Positions 1 to 9,055 of a stretch of DNA of 37,422 bases are shown here, in pieces. This stretch comes from Ectocarpus siliculosus (lineage: Eukaryota; Sar; Phaeophyceae; Ectocarpales; Ectocarpaceae): assembly GCA_000310025.1 (NCBI GenBank), contig FN648187.1, positions 140,229-177,650 of the forward strand. Reading direction: 5' to 3'. Both the position numbers and the translations under genes were made by a program. Numbering within the stretch: the stretch's first letter is position 1; every line of letters starts with the position of its first letter. The notes beneath the pieces were generated by a model. That model was not told where the DNA came from and searched no databases. It saw only the letters and a program-made list of their open reading frames with translations.

Positions 1-5
1 ATGAG

Positions 6-105
6 GGGGGGGGGGGTACTCATAGTCGTGCATGCAGTTGTTAGACCATGGACCTCGCATCCCTACAAAGCCGGGACGGAGCACGGGTTCTCACCGGACC
101 AGGCT
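6..105 (+). repeat. Dispersed G-tract repeat, copy A
   Basis: A G homopolymer is followed by a conserved stretch with the shared words TTAGACCA and CCGGGACGGAGC. Similar sequence occurs at 679-800 and at 36650-36727 in the same orientation. It codes for nothing recognisable and looks like a dispersed non-autonomous repeat or fragment of one. All three copies start at a poly-G run, which may be part of the element or a replication/sequence-quality artefact. No terminal inverted repeats or target duplications were recognised. Confidence 0.55.
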
Positions 106-1235
106 CGTGTAGTACGGGGGGGGGCGGCGATACGGCTCGAGACTTGATCCTTACTGATGTGGTCTCTCACCCCCGGAGCCATGGTAGACGTTGGGGACGA
201 ATGATGTAGAATAACGCGCATGCCCAACAATAAATAGTGTTCTTGACACATCCCTTCGACGAACGGGGTGTTGTCTGGAATGGGTAGTAGACTTTACTTC
301 GATGTTCTGTGTCTTCTTGGTGACAAAGGCTAAAGCTTACCTCAGCGTCTGTTCCGGGGATGACTCGAACCCTCCGCTTCACTCTCCTGACGGGTGCATG
401 GCATGCATGGGGGAAGGGGGAACGGGGGGAGTTCTTGTGTCTTTGTTGCTTTCGCCAGATGACGATGGACCGCGCATGCATGTCTATCTACGATGAGGAC
501 GTCGTTCGATCGACTGCCATTATGTTCATTTGTGGGTATGTTGGACAGAAGCCCCTGGAACACCAAGAACAAACTACGACACCAGCATACACACGCCCAC
601 GACACATAGGAGTAAGTTGAACATTTTGGAACATTGAAAGGGATGGGTGAGTATGGACTTTCTGTGTCGCGCGAAGCTGGGGGGGCGGGGGGCGGGTGCA
701 CTCGTGTAAACACATGCCGTAGTCGTTAGACCACTGATCTCGCATCTCTACAATGCCGGGACGGAGCGATATTTCTGTATTTGGCCGGCCCAGGCTACGA
801 AGGGCGCTATTCTGAGTTTGCAGTTTGCCTGCTTTGGCCCATCATGTGATGGCTGAATAGTGGTCATACACTCAATGCGAGACGAAATACTGCAAAACAA
901 AGAGCGCCTGTCTGTGCGACACACGAGCAGGGTGATGAGCAAACGCTTCTGCCATTCAGTACGGACGGGACTCGGACAGCAAACAAAGTCGGGCGAACCA
1001 TCGTGTGTCCAACCCCTTCACAGACAGGGATTGCACATCTCCAAAGCAGTAGCCTTCTTTCGAGAAGCGCAAAGGAGACTAATCGACAAGGCAGAATAGA
1101 GCTGGGTGGACCAAGCAGACGAGGCTTCTACACAACCTGCAGTGTTCGTTTCCACCACAGGCGACCATCCGCAGCTTCTAGAACTATCGTACAGTAGGAC
1201 TTAATTAATCCTCGAGGAAAAAAAGCACAACTCAC
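106..1235. other. Putative intron or 3' flank of the CRAL-TRIO gene
   Basis: The 1236-1372 exon on the minus strand ends at a good donor (GTGAGT), so this stretch should be the following intron. I looked on the minus strand for the remaining C-terminal CRAL-TRIO exons and found nothing convincing; open frames here are short and of odd composition. Apart from two copies of the G-tract repeat it holds nothing I can name. The gene's last exons may lie outside the window. Confidence 0.35.
679..800 (+). repeat. Dispersed G-tract repeat, copy B
   Basis: Second copy of the repeat seen at 6-105. It starts in a G/C-only run, then has GCCGTAGTCGTTAGACCA, then CTCGCATCTCTACAATGC, then CCGGGACGGAGC. Similarity to copy A continues weakly to a shared CCCAGGCT-like word near 800. 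It lies 0.6 kb from copy A, in the same putative intron. Confidence 0.55.
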
Positions 1236-3733
1236 TCATGCAGGAACGGGTTAATGATGCCCCATACCACACGGAAGAACGTCGGCGGGTAGCAGATGTT
1301 AATGCTGCCGATTCGAACGGGAAGAGCCCCCTGCAGGCTCTGCATGACCATCTTGACGAACGTCGGGTCCGCCTGGCGTCGTCAGCGACAGACGGGGGGA
1401 TAAGGATTTTTGTCGAGAAAAAACAGGTGGTCAGCGCGCGTTCACCAACATGACGGAAACATAAATGCAGCGTTGTCGTTGTCCCTCCTGCTGCCGCTGC
1501 TTGTTGTTGTTGCTGCTGCTTTCGGCGACCCTGTCGACGTCGAGACGTATGCAGCTGCCGGGCTTGAGGGGTCGTTCTTGGGACAAGGAGAACGCAAAAG
1601 CACAGCTAGGCTGCTCTGTATAGCCCAAGATTGACGTGGCAAAGACAGGGTTTTCGAATGTGACGACAACGACAGCAGCAACAGCCGAACGAGACAAGCT
1701 ATATATAATAGTGCGAAGTTGGCTCCAGCACCCGAGCCGTCAGCGTTGCTGCGACTTTTCCCCGCGCAACAACAGCATTGACCTTTGTTTCCCTCCCCGA
1801 AATTCTGTGCGTTCTCGTAGTTGATCGGAAACAACACGGCAATGTCCTCTCTTCAAATAGGTTGCGGCAGGAGAGAAACAGATTTGCGGCACGCAGGTTT
1901 CTGGTTGGTAAAATAGCAATCAAAATATGAAGACGACGCGGTTTGACCGAAAATTCTGGATTCTGGCGGACGGACATCATCCACGGTCTTTTGGGCGGAA
2001 GGACCTTGACGCGGTTTGGGGTGATTTTGATTTGCCTGTCGACCAGTCATCACCGTTTGGATTACCACACGAGTGGGTGCACGACTCCCTCCCGTTCGCG
2101 GCAGATGTCCCAAGACTCTGCCATTTTCCCAGCATAAATGGGCGAAGGTAACGTGGCTAACGCCCCGCCCCCGGGAGGTACACCCCATCTTGTGGAGGCT
2201 GACGAGCGCATGGTAATCTCGCAGACGAAAACGCGCGACACAAGAGTGCGCGGATATGCTAATTACCTCACCTGGCTACGTTTGACCGCCTTCTGGTAAC
2301 CCACGAAGCAGAATCCTCGTCTCTGGGTTTCCACGTCCTCCAGCGCCGCCAGCAGCACGTACCACACCGACAGGAGCCTTAGCCTTCTCTCCAACGTCTT
2401 GTCCATGTTGCTGGAAACAATCATCACCACCTGTGGGAAGGCCGGTGGACGCACACGCTCGCGTGAGCGGCATCTCGTACCGGAGGCGCGGAAAGCCGTT
2501 GAGGTAGTTTTTCTACTGTTGTTGTGGATGTTCAGGTCTTGTTGTTGCCGTTGCTGGTGTAATTTGTTGCTCGTGCTGGGCGGGGTTGCGAGGTCGACGG
2601 TCCTCGTTGTGTTACTGCTCCCGCTGGAGTGGGTGGTGGTGGGAATGACACATTTCGTCAACGACGGTACACGTCTCTGCCTCTGTCTCTGTCTGTCTCT
2701 CTCTCTGTCTCTGTCTCTGTCTCTCTCGCTTTCGATACCCGCAAGTCTAGATTTGGTAGAGAGCGGAATCGTGTTCGTTAGGCCGAGACCGCTATCGTTC
2801 AATAACACGCACCAAAGAATGTCCAGGTAGGCCGGACAAACTGCTAGACTCATCACCGCTCGGTGTCTGCTGGTCTAACGTACCGGAACCCTACAACCGA
2901 CCTGGAAACTTATCAGAAACAAGACCGAAAAAAGTTCATCACTACAGACTGACAACAATCCATCGTGACCATCAGACGCCAAGGAGTGGCCGCAATACTT
3001 GTTACAGCCGCACAGAGGCATTAAAAGACTGAGTGCCGCAAATGTTGCCGATTCCAAAACAGACAACGTTACTAGCAAGAAACCCTCGCCTGTCTCCCTT
3101 CGATGTCCCTGGTCCCTGGAACCAGCTGGACGAACTCCGACTCCAGTGCCGCCCGGGCGTCCTCAAACTTGATGGGAAGAGCCGCTTTTTCTTCGCCGCA
3201 CAGCGTAATTTTTGCCTGGTTGGTGGCGTGCAACAAGCAGCCGCCAAGGTGGCCAAGGGGAGTATATTACGTAGATAAAGGCGTAACCATGGGGCTATTC
3301 AGTCAGTGACTTAATAGTCTACTGGTTACGCCTCTTTCTTATAATAGGATCGGTTTCGTTCGCTGGAGAATGGTGTGTGTGTGCTGGGTCGCCAGCAAAG
3401 GGCTCTCTACTGGTAGCTCGGGATCTCTTTGGATCGGCTTATGTGCGGGCGTGTTTCAAATGCCCACATCAGGGACAAACCTAACTGCTAAGCCCAGCCG
3501 CTATGTTATAACCCTTCCCCAAGCCTGCCCAAGCAAGAAGGGACGCACACCTTCCAGAACTTGCGATAACGGTTCGCAGCCGCCGATGGGGAGAACACCT
3601 CGGCCCGCAGGAACATGAGCAGAAATTCGTCCGTCTGGGAGGGAGCCCCGCTCCACGCCGGGTTAGCGGCGAGGTCCGCCTTCATCGCCGCCAAGCTCGC
3701 CGCCAGGAGGTCGTCTGTCTCCTCTGCCAGCAG
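1236..3733 (-). CDS. CRAL-TRIO (Sec14-like) lipid-binding protein, partial
   Basis: Four minus-strand exons join in phase: 3733-3551, 3215-3084, 2430-2272 and 1372-1236, ending in phase 2 at a GTGAGT donor. Introns begin GTGTGC, GTTTCT and GTGAGG and end CCAG, ACAG and CCAG. Exon 1 encodes the CRAL-TRIO N-terminal helix motif (DEFLLMFLRAEVFSPSAAA then NRYRKFW). Exon 2 has FVQLVPGTRDIEGRQAR. Exon 3 has the core strand (VVMIVSSNMDK ... RRGFCFVGYQKAVKRSQ). Exon 4 has PVRIGSINICYPPTFFRVVW and INPFLHE, matching the lipid-pocket part of Sec14/CRALBP/alpha-TTP folds, so it should bind or transfer a hydrophobic ligand. About 203 codons are visible. The C-terminal exons are not found and the 5' end is cut by, or lies beyond, the transposon block at 3852. 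The family call is firm; the ligand is unknown. Confidence 0.85.
2672..2738 (+). repeat. (CTGTCT)n-type microsatellite
   Basis: A pyrimidine-rich tract built from CTCTGT and CTCTCT words in the intron between CRAL-TRIO exons 2 and 3. It produces an artificial RDRDRERDRQRQ-like reading frame on the minus strand that should not be read as protein. Confidence 0.85.
3279..3333. repeat. Small foldback, 11-bp perfect inverted repeat
   Basis: AGGCGTAACCA at 3279-3289 is the exact reverse complement of TGGTTACGCCT at 3323-3333, with a 33-nt loop. It lies in the CRAL-TRIO intron between exons 1 and 2. It may be a tiny MITE remnant or an RNA hairpin; no target duplication was recognised. Confidence 0.55.
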
Positions 3734-3851
3734 CTGGGGAGGTCGGGACGGATTGGGTGGGGTAGTGGAATTGGTCGAAAGCTTGCGGCGGAGGGACGAG
3801 ACGAGGCAGTGGGATTGGTCGAAAGCGTGTCTTCTACTTGAGAAATATACA
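3734..3851. other. Region between CRAL-TRIO exon 1 and the transposon block
   Basis: On the minus strand the sequence just upstream of exon 1 ends CCTCCCCAG and is pyrimidine-rich, a good splice acceptor at 3733. The exon frame also stays open through most of this stretch (Ser/Pro/Thr-rich, no ATG in frame). Either the first coding exon is elsewhere upstream, beyond the inserted elements, or the reading frame runs straight into the transposon boundary at 3852-3853. Confidence 0.4.
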
Positions 3852-3853
3852 TA

Positions 3854-4020
3854 AAGCAGTGGTCCCGATAAAGTGGCACCCTGAATAATGAAATTCCCTC
3901 AATCGTGGCATCAAAATCTCTTGTCACACCCTCAATCCGATATAGTGGCATTGTACCACTATTGAGGACGGGGCCCTCAAAAGTGGCATTTTGGGCATCT
4001 CATCCCCCCAATAGTGGCAA
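3854..4020 (+). repeat. Left terminal/subterminal region of the DNA transposon
   Basis: Begins AAGCAGTGGTCCCGATA and contains several copies of TAGTGGCA or AAGTGGCA in both orientations (around 3870, 3947, 3981, 4012). This subterminal word repetition mirrors the right end at 17470-17610. Such repeats often serve as transposase-binding sites; that role is inferred. Confidence 0.5.
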
Positions 4021-4374
4021 TTCAAAACGTCGGAGCCCCCGTGTCTTTCACCGCAAGCTCTGTCTGAAGACGCAAGGACATTTTTATGGAAAAGGTTGGC
4101 AACACGTACGTACGTCCAAGAGGACACATTTTCTGACGACGAGCTAGGGCTAGACAACACCGAAGATTCTGAGAGTGAGGGGGGTGGAGGGATGAAGGCG
4201 CCGCCGTCGTTCGCGGAACTGTCGGGGCTTTTTGGTCCTCTAGAAGAGTACGTGGAGTCGAGTGACATTGGCGAAGCCGGGCATTTCCTCCGTAAGGCAA
4301 AGATAGCATTCTTCGCAACACATGCCGCTAGACCGGCACGGCAGTTGGACATCAGAGCGTTTGCCCACTCATAG
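4015..4374 (+). pseudogene. Open frame in the DNA transposon, possibly transposase C-terminus
   Basis: An open frame of about 119 codons with no clear ATG (the frame opens after a TAG at 4012). It has an acidic stretch (EDTFSDDELGLDNTEDSESE) followed by a helical-looking tail (FAELSGLFGPLEEYVESSD). It ends at a TAG at 4372-4374, immediately before another TAGTGGCA word. Acidic linkers followed by short helical tails are common at the ends of pogo-type DDE transposases, and the position inside matching terminal repeats fits. I see no DDE catalytic residues, so this is a fragment at best, or an unrelated captured exon. Confidence 0.3.
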
Positions 4375-4748
4375 TGTAGTGGCATTAGTCGGTTGAGGCC
4401 TACAGGTGCAAAGCATCGTGACGGTTGGGATTGATGCGCCGGAGTGGGGAGTGTTCGGCGTTTTCAACATGGTTGCTCCGGTTTGTTTCGCGTACAATGA
4501 TGTTTTCAACATGTGTGTTATGTTTGTGTTGAACCCCATGGTGGATGGCCGGACAAAAAACATTAATGTTACTTTGTTTCTGCAGTCCGCAGCCTGCACA
4601 CAAAGGAAGGTTGCGATCGCTGAAGGCCTCGTTGTCACAAGGACGATCAAGTGTCAATGGACACGTGATGGGCAGACACCTGAGTTTTCACGCAGATACT
4701 GACTGGTGCACACAACAACAAAAGAGGGACCCTAAGATACATACACAA
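4375..4748 (+). other. Transposon interior left of the 5' LTR
   Basis: A 98-codon open frame (4406-4702) runs through this stretch but I do not recognise it. It is cysteine- and valine-rich with no motif. The sequence just before the LTR (GGGACCCTAAGATACAT at about 4727-4743) weakly resembles words within the LTR start and the 27660 foldback. No five-base target duplication matching the right flank of the LTR element was found. Confidence 0.3.
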
Positions 4749-5099
4749 AGTTATGGTATTTGGACTCTTGGACTAAGATACCATCTGGGCGGGTATATCT
4801 TTCAGGAACATCCCGACCACCTGCCCAGACTCCTAGTATTCCGACTTTAGGCAGTTGCGTAGCGGTACAATGGTCACTAGCAGTAGCAAGCGATGTGCAA
4901 GCGTTCCACCTTGCTCAGTGTTGCCTGGTGTTCCCTGGTGTTGCCTGGGAGTGAGCGATAGCGAGCGACTGGGAGTGAAAGGAAGGATAAGGAAGGAAAC
5001 AGACTGAAGAAGGGTAGCGGCTCCAACCTGCACACAGTGGTGGGACTATTGTAGCTCCACACTGAACCCGCGTCAGAGATCGACACATCTCGTCACACT
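4749..5099 (+). repeat. 5' LTR of the Ty3/gypsy element
   Basis: About 351 bp that match 17055-17395 over nearly the whole length with scattered substitutions and a few short indels. Shared landmarks include ACTAAGATACCATCTGGGC, GCAAGCGATGTGCAAGCGTT, the repeated GTTGCCTGGTGTT words, GAGTGAGCGATAGCGAGCGA and GAACCCGCGTCAGAGATCG. The start is AGTTATGG against TGTTATGG in the 3' LTR, and the end is CACACT against CACACA, so the TG...CA ends survive only in the 3' copy. It abuts a TGG that opens the primer-binding site. The visible divergence between the LTRs indicates an old insertion. Confidence 0.9.
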
Positions 5100-5157
5100 T
5101 GGCGTCGTCGGCAGGACTCGAACCTGCGCGTGAAATCACAATGGGTTTCCAATCCAT
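5100..5157 (+). other. Primer-binding site fused to a 58-nt complement of tRNA-Ser(GGA)
   Basis: TGG at 5100 directly follows the LTR, as in a normal primer-binding site. The complement continues far past the usual ~18 nt. Read on the minus strand it gives an anticodon stem (ATGGA), the loop TTGGAAA (anticodon GGA) and the stem CCCAT. A long type-II variable arm follows (GTG-ATTT-CAC), then a perfect T arm (GCAGG-TTCGAGT-CCTGC), seven acceptor bases, a discriminator and CCA. Long variable arm plus GGA identify serine. Sequence beyond 5157 no longer matches a D arm. The priming function is established for such sites; the extended tRNA copy is unusual. Confidence 0.85.
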
Positions 5158-5161
5158 TTTC

Positions 5162-5216
5162 GTCGCAGGATGCGCAGAGCTTGAACCGGGCGACATTTTA
5201 GTACAGCAGCCGCACC
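5162..5216 (+). repeat. Displaced 55-bp fragment of the element's own pol region
   Basis: The stretch GCGCAGAGCTTGAACCGGGC and its surroundings match 11154-11208 with only about four differences. At 11154-11208 the sequence lies just downstream of the retropepsin and encodes AGFAELEPGDVLG. In the leader it is out of place, in the same orientation as in pol, wedged between the tRNA-derived segment and the inverted gag copy. Confidence 0.85.
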
Positions 5217-5570
5217 GCGGCGGCCGATGCTTGTAGGTCGCGGAGTTTTTGTGACTTCTTCTTCGCCTCAGAAGCTTTTTGCTCCCGTTCTTTCCGCAGG
5301 AGTTCTTGGGCGTGCTTTGTCGCTGCGGCCTCTTTATCGATGGCGATACTGGCAGCGGCGGAGGCGTTGCTGACGGCACGCTGTTGTTGTGCGAGGCTGA
5401 GTTGGTCCCAGTCGGCTGCAGCGTAGAGTGTCTGGAAGATCGGCGGGCACGCTGAATACGGGAGCTTGCTGGGCTCCGGTTTGGCGTCGGTGTTGTTGGT
5501 AGACATATTGACGGGCTGAGGCTGAGAAGCCTGAGTAGCGACAATGTCCATGGGGGCAGGGAGTGACGGG
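5217..5570 (-). repeat. Inverted copy of gag 5' region (left arm of a long hairpin)
   Basis: On the minus strand this encodes the same protein start as 5676 onward (MDIVATQASQPQPVN...) and is the reverse complement of 5657-6010, the same 354-bp length, with some 10 percent divergence. The inverted copy keeps a glutamine codon where the right arm has the TAA at 5841. It ends exactly where the displaced pol fragment begins. With the 86-nt spacer 5571-5656 a transcript from the LTR would fold into a long hairpin. I treat the minus-strand frame (ATG at 5544 or 5683 to a stop at 5198) as a duplicate gag fragment, not as an independent gene. Confidence 0.85.
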
Positions 5571-5656
5571 GAAGAATTGGTCAAGGTGTCTGTCGCATTG
5601 TCGTGTATTGACGGCTGTGCGGTGTCGGAGGATGGCAAGAGTTGCCACCAGAGTTG

Positions 5657-6010
5657 CCCGTCACTCCCTGCCCCCATGGACATTGTCGCTACTCAGGCTT
5701 CTCAGCCTCAGCCCGTCAATATGTCTACCAACAACTCTGACGCCAAACCGGAGCCCAGCAAGCTCCCGTATTCCGCGTGCCCGCCGATCTTCCAGACACT
5801 CTACGCTGCAGCCGACTGGGACCAACTCACCCTAGAACAATAACAGCGGGCCGTCACTAAAGCCTCCGCCGTTGCCAGTATCGCCATCGACGAAGAGGCC
5901 GCCGCAACCAAGCACGCACAGGAGCTACTGCAGCAAGAACGGGAGCAAAAAGCTTCTGCGGCCCAGAAGAAGTCCCAACAACTCCGCGATCAACAAGCAT
6001 CGGCCGCCGC
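5657..6010 (+). repeat. Right arm of the gag inverted repeat (gag N-terminal coding region)
   Basis: Reverse-complement partner of 5217-5570. It includes the presumed gag start and the coiled-coil-like Ala/Gln/Glu/Lys-rich segment. Both arms having equal length indicates no large indels since duplication. Confidence 0.85.
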
Positions 6011-7806
6011 TCGTCTCGCACACCTCCAAAAGGAGACCGCTGCCCTCCAACGCCAGCAGTGCGAGCACCAACAGGCCCTCGACCTGGCGGAATCAGAGGA
6101 ATCAGCCGCTATCTCCGAGAAGGACAACCCCTCTGACGACTTCCACACACCACAGAGAGCCCACAACCGTCGCCACAAGGGCGGCCACACCGCCGCCGCT
6201 CCGCCCTCCCCGCCTTCGCCCTCCGGCCCGTCGTCGCCTCACACCACCTTCAAGGTCACCGGCGTCAAGCCTATATACGCCGCCGCCACCCGCCGTGGGC
6301 TCGAAGACTCCACGGCATGGTACCACTCAACACCACTGGTCGTAGTCGCCCGCACGTACCAGAGTGTTTTCAGCAACCCACGCCGAGACCGAGTGCACAC
6401 CGCCGCTCGCGACCTCCTCGCCACCGAAACACACGGGGGAGACCGCAGACTGCTCCCACGTCTGGTCCTATGTCGATCGCAACAAGGACAACGGTATCTC
6501 CACCACCGCCACCGTCGCGGTCGCCAACGCCCTCACCGTCTTCGTCGACACTGCAGCCGCCGCACACCGCAATCGCTCCGACACGACTATCGACTACTCT
6601 CGCAAGCTGGCCCCACAGCCGTTTCGAGGCCAGTATCCGACACTTAAGGGCAACAAAGGCCGTCACTCCTTCAGCTCAGGTGGCAACCGTACGCCACGCG
6701 GTAAGCAGGGGTCAACAACCAAACACCGCGGACGCAACTGGGCGTCAGATATCTCTGACAACAGCGGAGACCGTGGCTCCAAACGGAACCACGGGTCGGA
6801 CCACCAACCCTCACCACGCTCCCACGGGCACGAAGAAGAAAAGGGTGGCAGCAAGGAACCACCACGACACCAGACACCCCCTGAGGACGACCGTCACCAC
6901 GAGCCGCACCGTCTGGAGCGAGAACCCTCCTCCTCCAGGGCACTCGTCCCTCACGAGTACCAGGGCCATCTATACAACAAGGGAGATTTCGACTTCGACA
7001 CACCCGTCTCCAGCGACAACGACAATACAGGGCAAGTGATTCCTCCTCTAGCTGCTGTAGCACAATCCAATAGTGCTCTGTTGCACCACAACGGCTTGCT
7101 CATCTCCTCTTCGACAACTGTACAACGCCAAAATGCCGTCGACGAACAAGCCGCCAATATAGAGCAAACGCGAATCCGATCAATCGCCGCTGAGTACACC
7201 ACTATCGACCTCAAACACGTCGAAAAGATTAGGTCGCAGCTTCCGTTAGCTACAGGCCGTGCTGGCACCAACGCGTTAGGGCAACTCTTGGAGTCCACCA
7301 AAAGAGCAATGCACGACATCCTGCTACTACAGGCTGACCCCCTCGTCAACTTCGACAATTCCGACACTTGGGTACCGGGCTGGCAACGCCCCATCCAGGG
7401 GGCACTCACCAACGTCATTTCGTCAACTTCCCCCCAATCCGCTGATCTCTACTCGGTCATCAACGGATCCGTTGCACACGTAGAGACTAAACAAGGGATG
7501 AGTGGAGGTGAAGCCTTCAAGCTCCTCCTACGACTCATGGCAGGGCAATTTGACGAACAAGACCGCGGCGCCACCTTCTCGCAGTTGAATGACTACAAAT
7601 TGCCCAACGGCACTACGTTTGCCAAGTTCTTGCAGCAGTACCGGGTAGCTGTATCCAACGTCGCCAACTACTCCAGTTTGCTGGCACCAGATGCACGCTG
7701 GGTAATAGAAGTTACGCGGAATAGGATCAACGATCAATTTCCGAGTATGATGACTAGCTGCTTTCCGGGTAGCTTGGCGAATGCTGTTTCGCCCTATGCG
7801 ATCTAA
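5676..7806 (+). pseudogene. gag (matrix/capsid-like part), broken
   Basis: The likely start is ATG 5676 (MDIVATQASQPQPVNMSTNN). A short hydrophobic segment (YSACPPIFQTLYAAADWDQL) precedes a TAA at 5841-5843. The same frame then runs on through a long Gln/Lys/Glu/Ala coiled-coil-like stretch and a Pro-rich linker to about 6450. A frame change near 6430-6480 moves it into an open frame ending at 7806. That second frame holds a basic, Gly/Arg/His-rich tract and, from about 7130, a helical capsid-like region (for example GQFDEQDRGATFSQLNDYKL, then FAKFLQQYRVAVSNVANYSS). It stops at about 7804, after which coding resumes in other frames (MWVAFHNFRQ at about 7811, then frame 7814). Function: the structural particle protein. 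The assignment rests on position and composition plus the knuckle downstream. Confidence 0.75.
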
Positions 7807-7813
7807 ATGACAT

Positions 7814-8313
7814 GTGGGTGGCATTCCACAATTTTCGTCAAACAAGACTGCAGCTGTAAACGGCCCAGGCCATGGTGCTGTGTCTGCTGCTTTTGGGAAT
7901 CTTTCACTGCTGTCTACTCCATCACAAGGGCACAGGTCGAGCAACCGCTCCTCCTCGTCACAACACTCGTATGCCTCAGGCTCATCACGCCACCCAATTG
8001 TCATGAACGTTCGATCCAACTTGCACTCGGATGCTCTTGATCAACACTACACTGCGCAGCCTTTAGCTAGCGATGACCACTGGTACACGGTCTTCCAGGT
8101 TTCTGAGAGTCTCACATCCAGGAAACTGCCATCACTTTGGACATCACTTTGGACACCACTAGTATCACGACACGAACGCGAACAAGCCTTCCGCGACAAT
8201 CAAGGGCTTTGCCTCAACTGCGATTCATCGGCACACTCCATGCGCGATTGTGATCAGCCTTTCACCAACCGTTCAGGCATTCTCAACGAAGGTCTACGCC
8301 ACCTCAACGACAG
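7814..8313 (+). pseudogene. gag C-terminus with CCHC zinc knuckle (nucleocapsid)
   Basis: This frame contains GLCLNCDSSAHSMRDCDQPF. The C-x2-C-x4-H-x4-C knuckle runs from 8210 to 8251, with Cys at 8210 and 8219, His at 8234 and Cys at 8249. Such knuckles bind genomic RNA for packaging. Upstream is a Ser/His-rich linker. Past about 8313 (RHLNDR) the plus-strand translation turns into hydrophobic nonsense (VVVVSIAVVVVV), because the next 380 bp appear inverted. Confidence 0.85.
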
Positions 8314-8695
8314 GTGTACCGCCGTTGCAGAGTCATCCGCGTCGGTGTCTGTTGCCGGTGGCGTTGGAAGACTGATTGCCGTGAAAGCGTGCGTCTTGAG
8401 AATCGACGGTATGGACGGATTGTGCCGAGGCAGCGGATTGGGCCGGTTGATAAACGGCGAGAGAGCCCTGTTGTTGGCCGTGATGGGCATTGGCGTTGTT
8501 GTTGCCGCTGGAGTGGTTGTGGTTTCCATTGCCGTAGTTGTTGTTGTTTCCATTGCCGTAGTTGTTGTTGTTACCATTGCCGTAGTTGTTGTGTAGCTGT
8601 TGTAGCCGCGATTGTTGTTGCGCCGGTTGTTGGTGCGACTGTTCGAGTTTTGGCGGTTGGACTGTCTGTTGGGGCCACGGTTCGTCCACTGGCAT
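8314..8695 (-). repeat. Inverted internal gag segment (Asn/Gly/Arg-rich nucleocapsid tail)
   Basis: Only the minus strand reads like a retroelement nucleocapsid. It shows TNRGPNRQSNRQNSNSRTNN, then repeats of NNNNYGNGNNNNYG, then NHNHSSGNNNANAHHGQQQG, split between two overlapping frames. On the plus strand the same bases give poly-valine. Both neighbours code on the plus strand. The simplest reading is that about 380 bp flipped within gag. Boundaries are approximate, with short related words (CGTTGC) near each. There is a threefold TTGTTGTTGTTTCCATTGCC-type repeat at about 8510-8600. Confidence 0.65.
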
Positions 8696-8738
8696 CGCAA
8701 CCGCTGAAACCAGGTTTGGAATGTGTCGTCATTGCACC

Positions 8739-9055
8739 ACAGGGAGAACTGCACACGTCTGCCTCCGGCACACATGCACTTCGCGCAGCACACGACAATT
8801 CAACTCCGAACACGTCATTAAAACAACGCATGCCGACAACCGATACTACAACCGGCTCTCGCCATCCTCGCACTACTGGCAATGCACAGCCTAGTACTGC
8901 CAACACTAAACAGGGAGAACTGCAGCCGTCTGCCACAAGCACACCTGCACTTCGCACAGCACACGCCAATCACGCCTCTGCTCCGTCAATACCCTCACCG
9001 TCACCGACAACCGGTATCTCCACCGGCTCTCGCAACAGCGGCACTTCGAGGTCAG
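8739..9055 (+). repeat. Tandem direct repeat, period about 178 bp
   Basis: CAGGGAGAACTGCA at about 8739 recurs at about 8917. The two units go on in parallel (CACACATGCACTTCGCGCAG against CACACCTGCACTTCGCACAG; CCGACAACCGATACTACAAC against CCGACAACCGGTATCTCCAC). It encodes a Ser/Thr/Pro-rich spacer between the nucleocapsid and the NADAR domain. Confidence 0.75.

Noticed and set aside
2263-2856. Minus-strand 197-codon open frame as a single gene
   Set aside because: Only its last 53 codons form a CRAL-TRIO exon with good splice sites; the rest is translation of a CTCTGT microsatellite and intron.
4406-4702. 98-codon frame as a transposase exon
   Set aside because: No DDE residues or DNA-binding motif visible; listed only as unrecognised transposon interior.
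8254-8793. Minus-strand 179-codon frame (Thr/Asn-rich) as an antisense gene
   Set aside because: Better explained as an inverted piece of the element's own nucleocapsid region; the neighbouring minus frame has the more natural composition.
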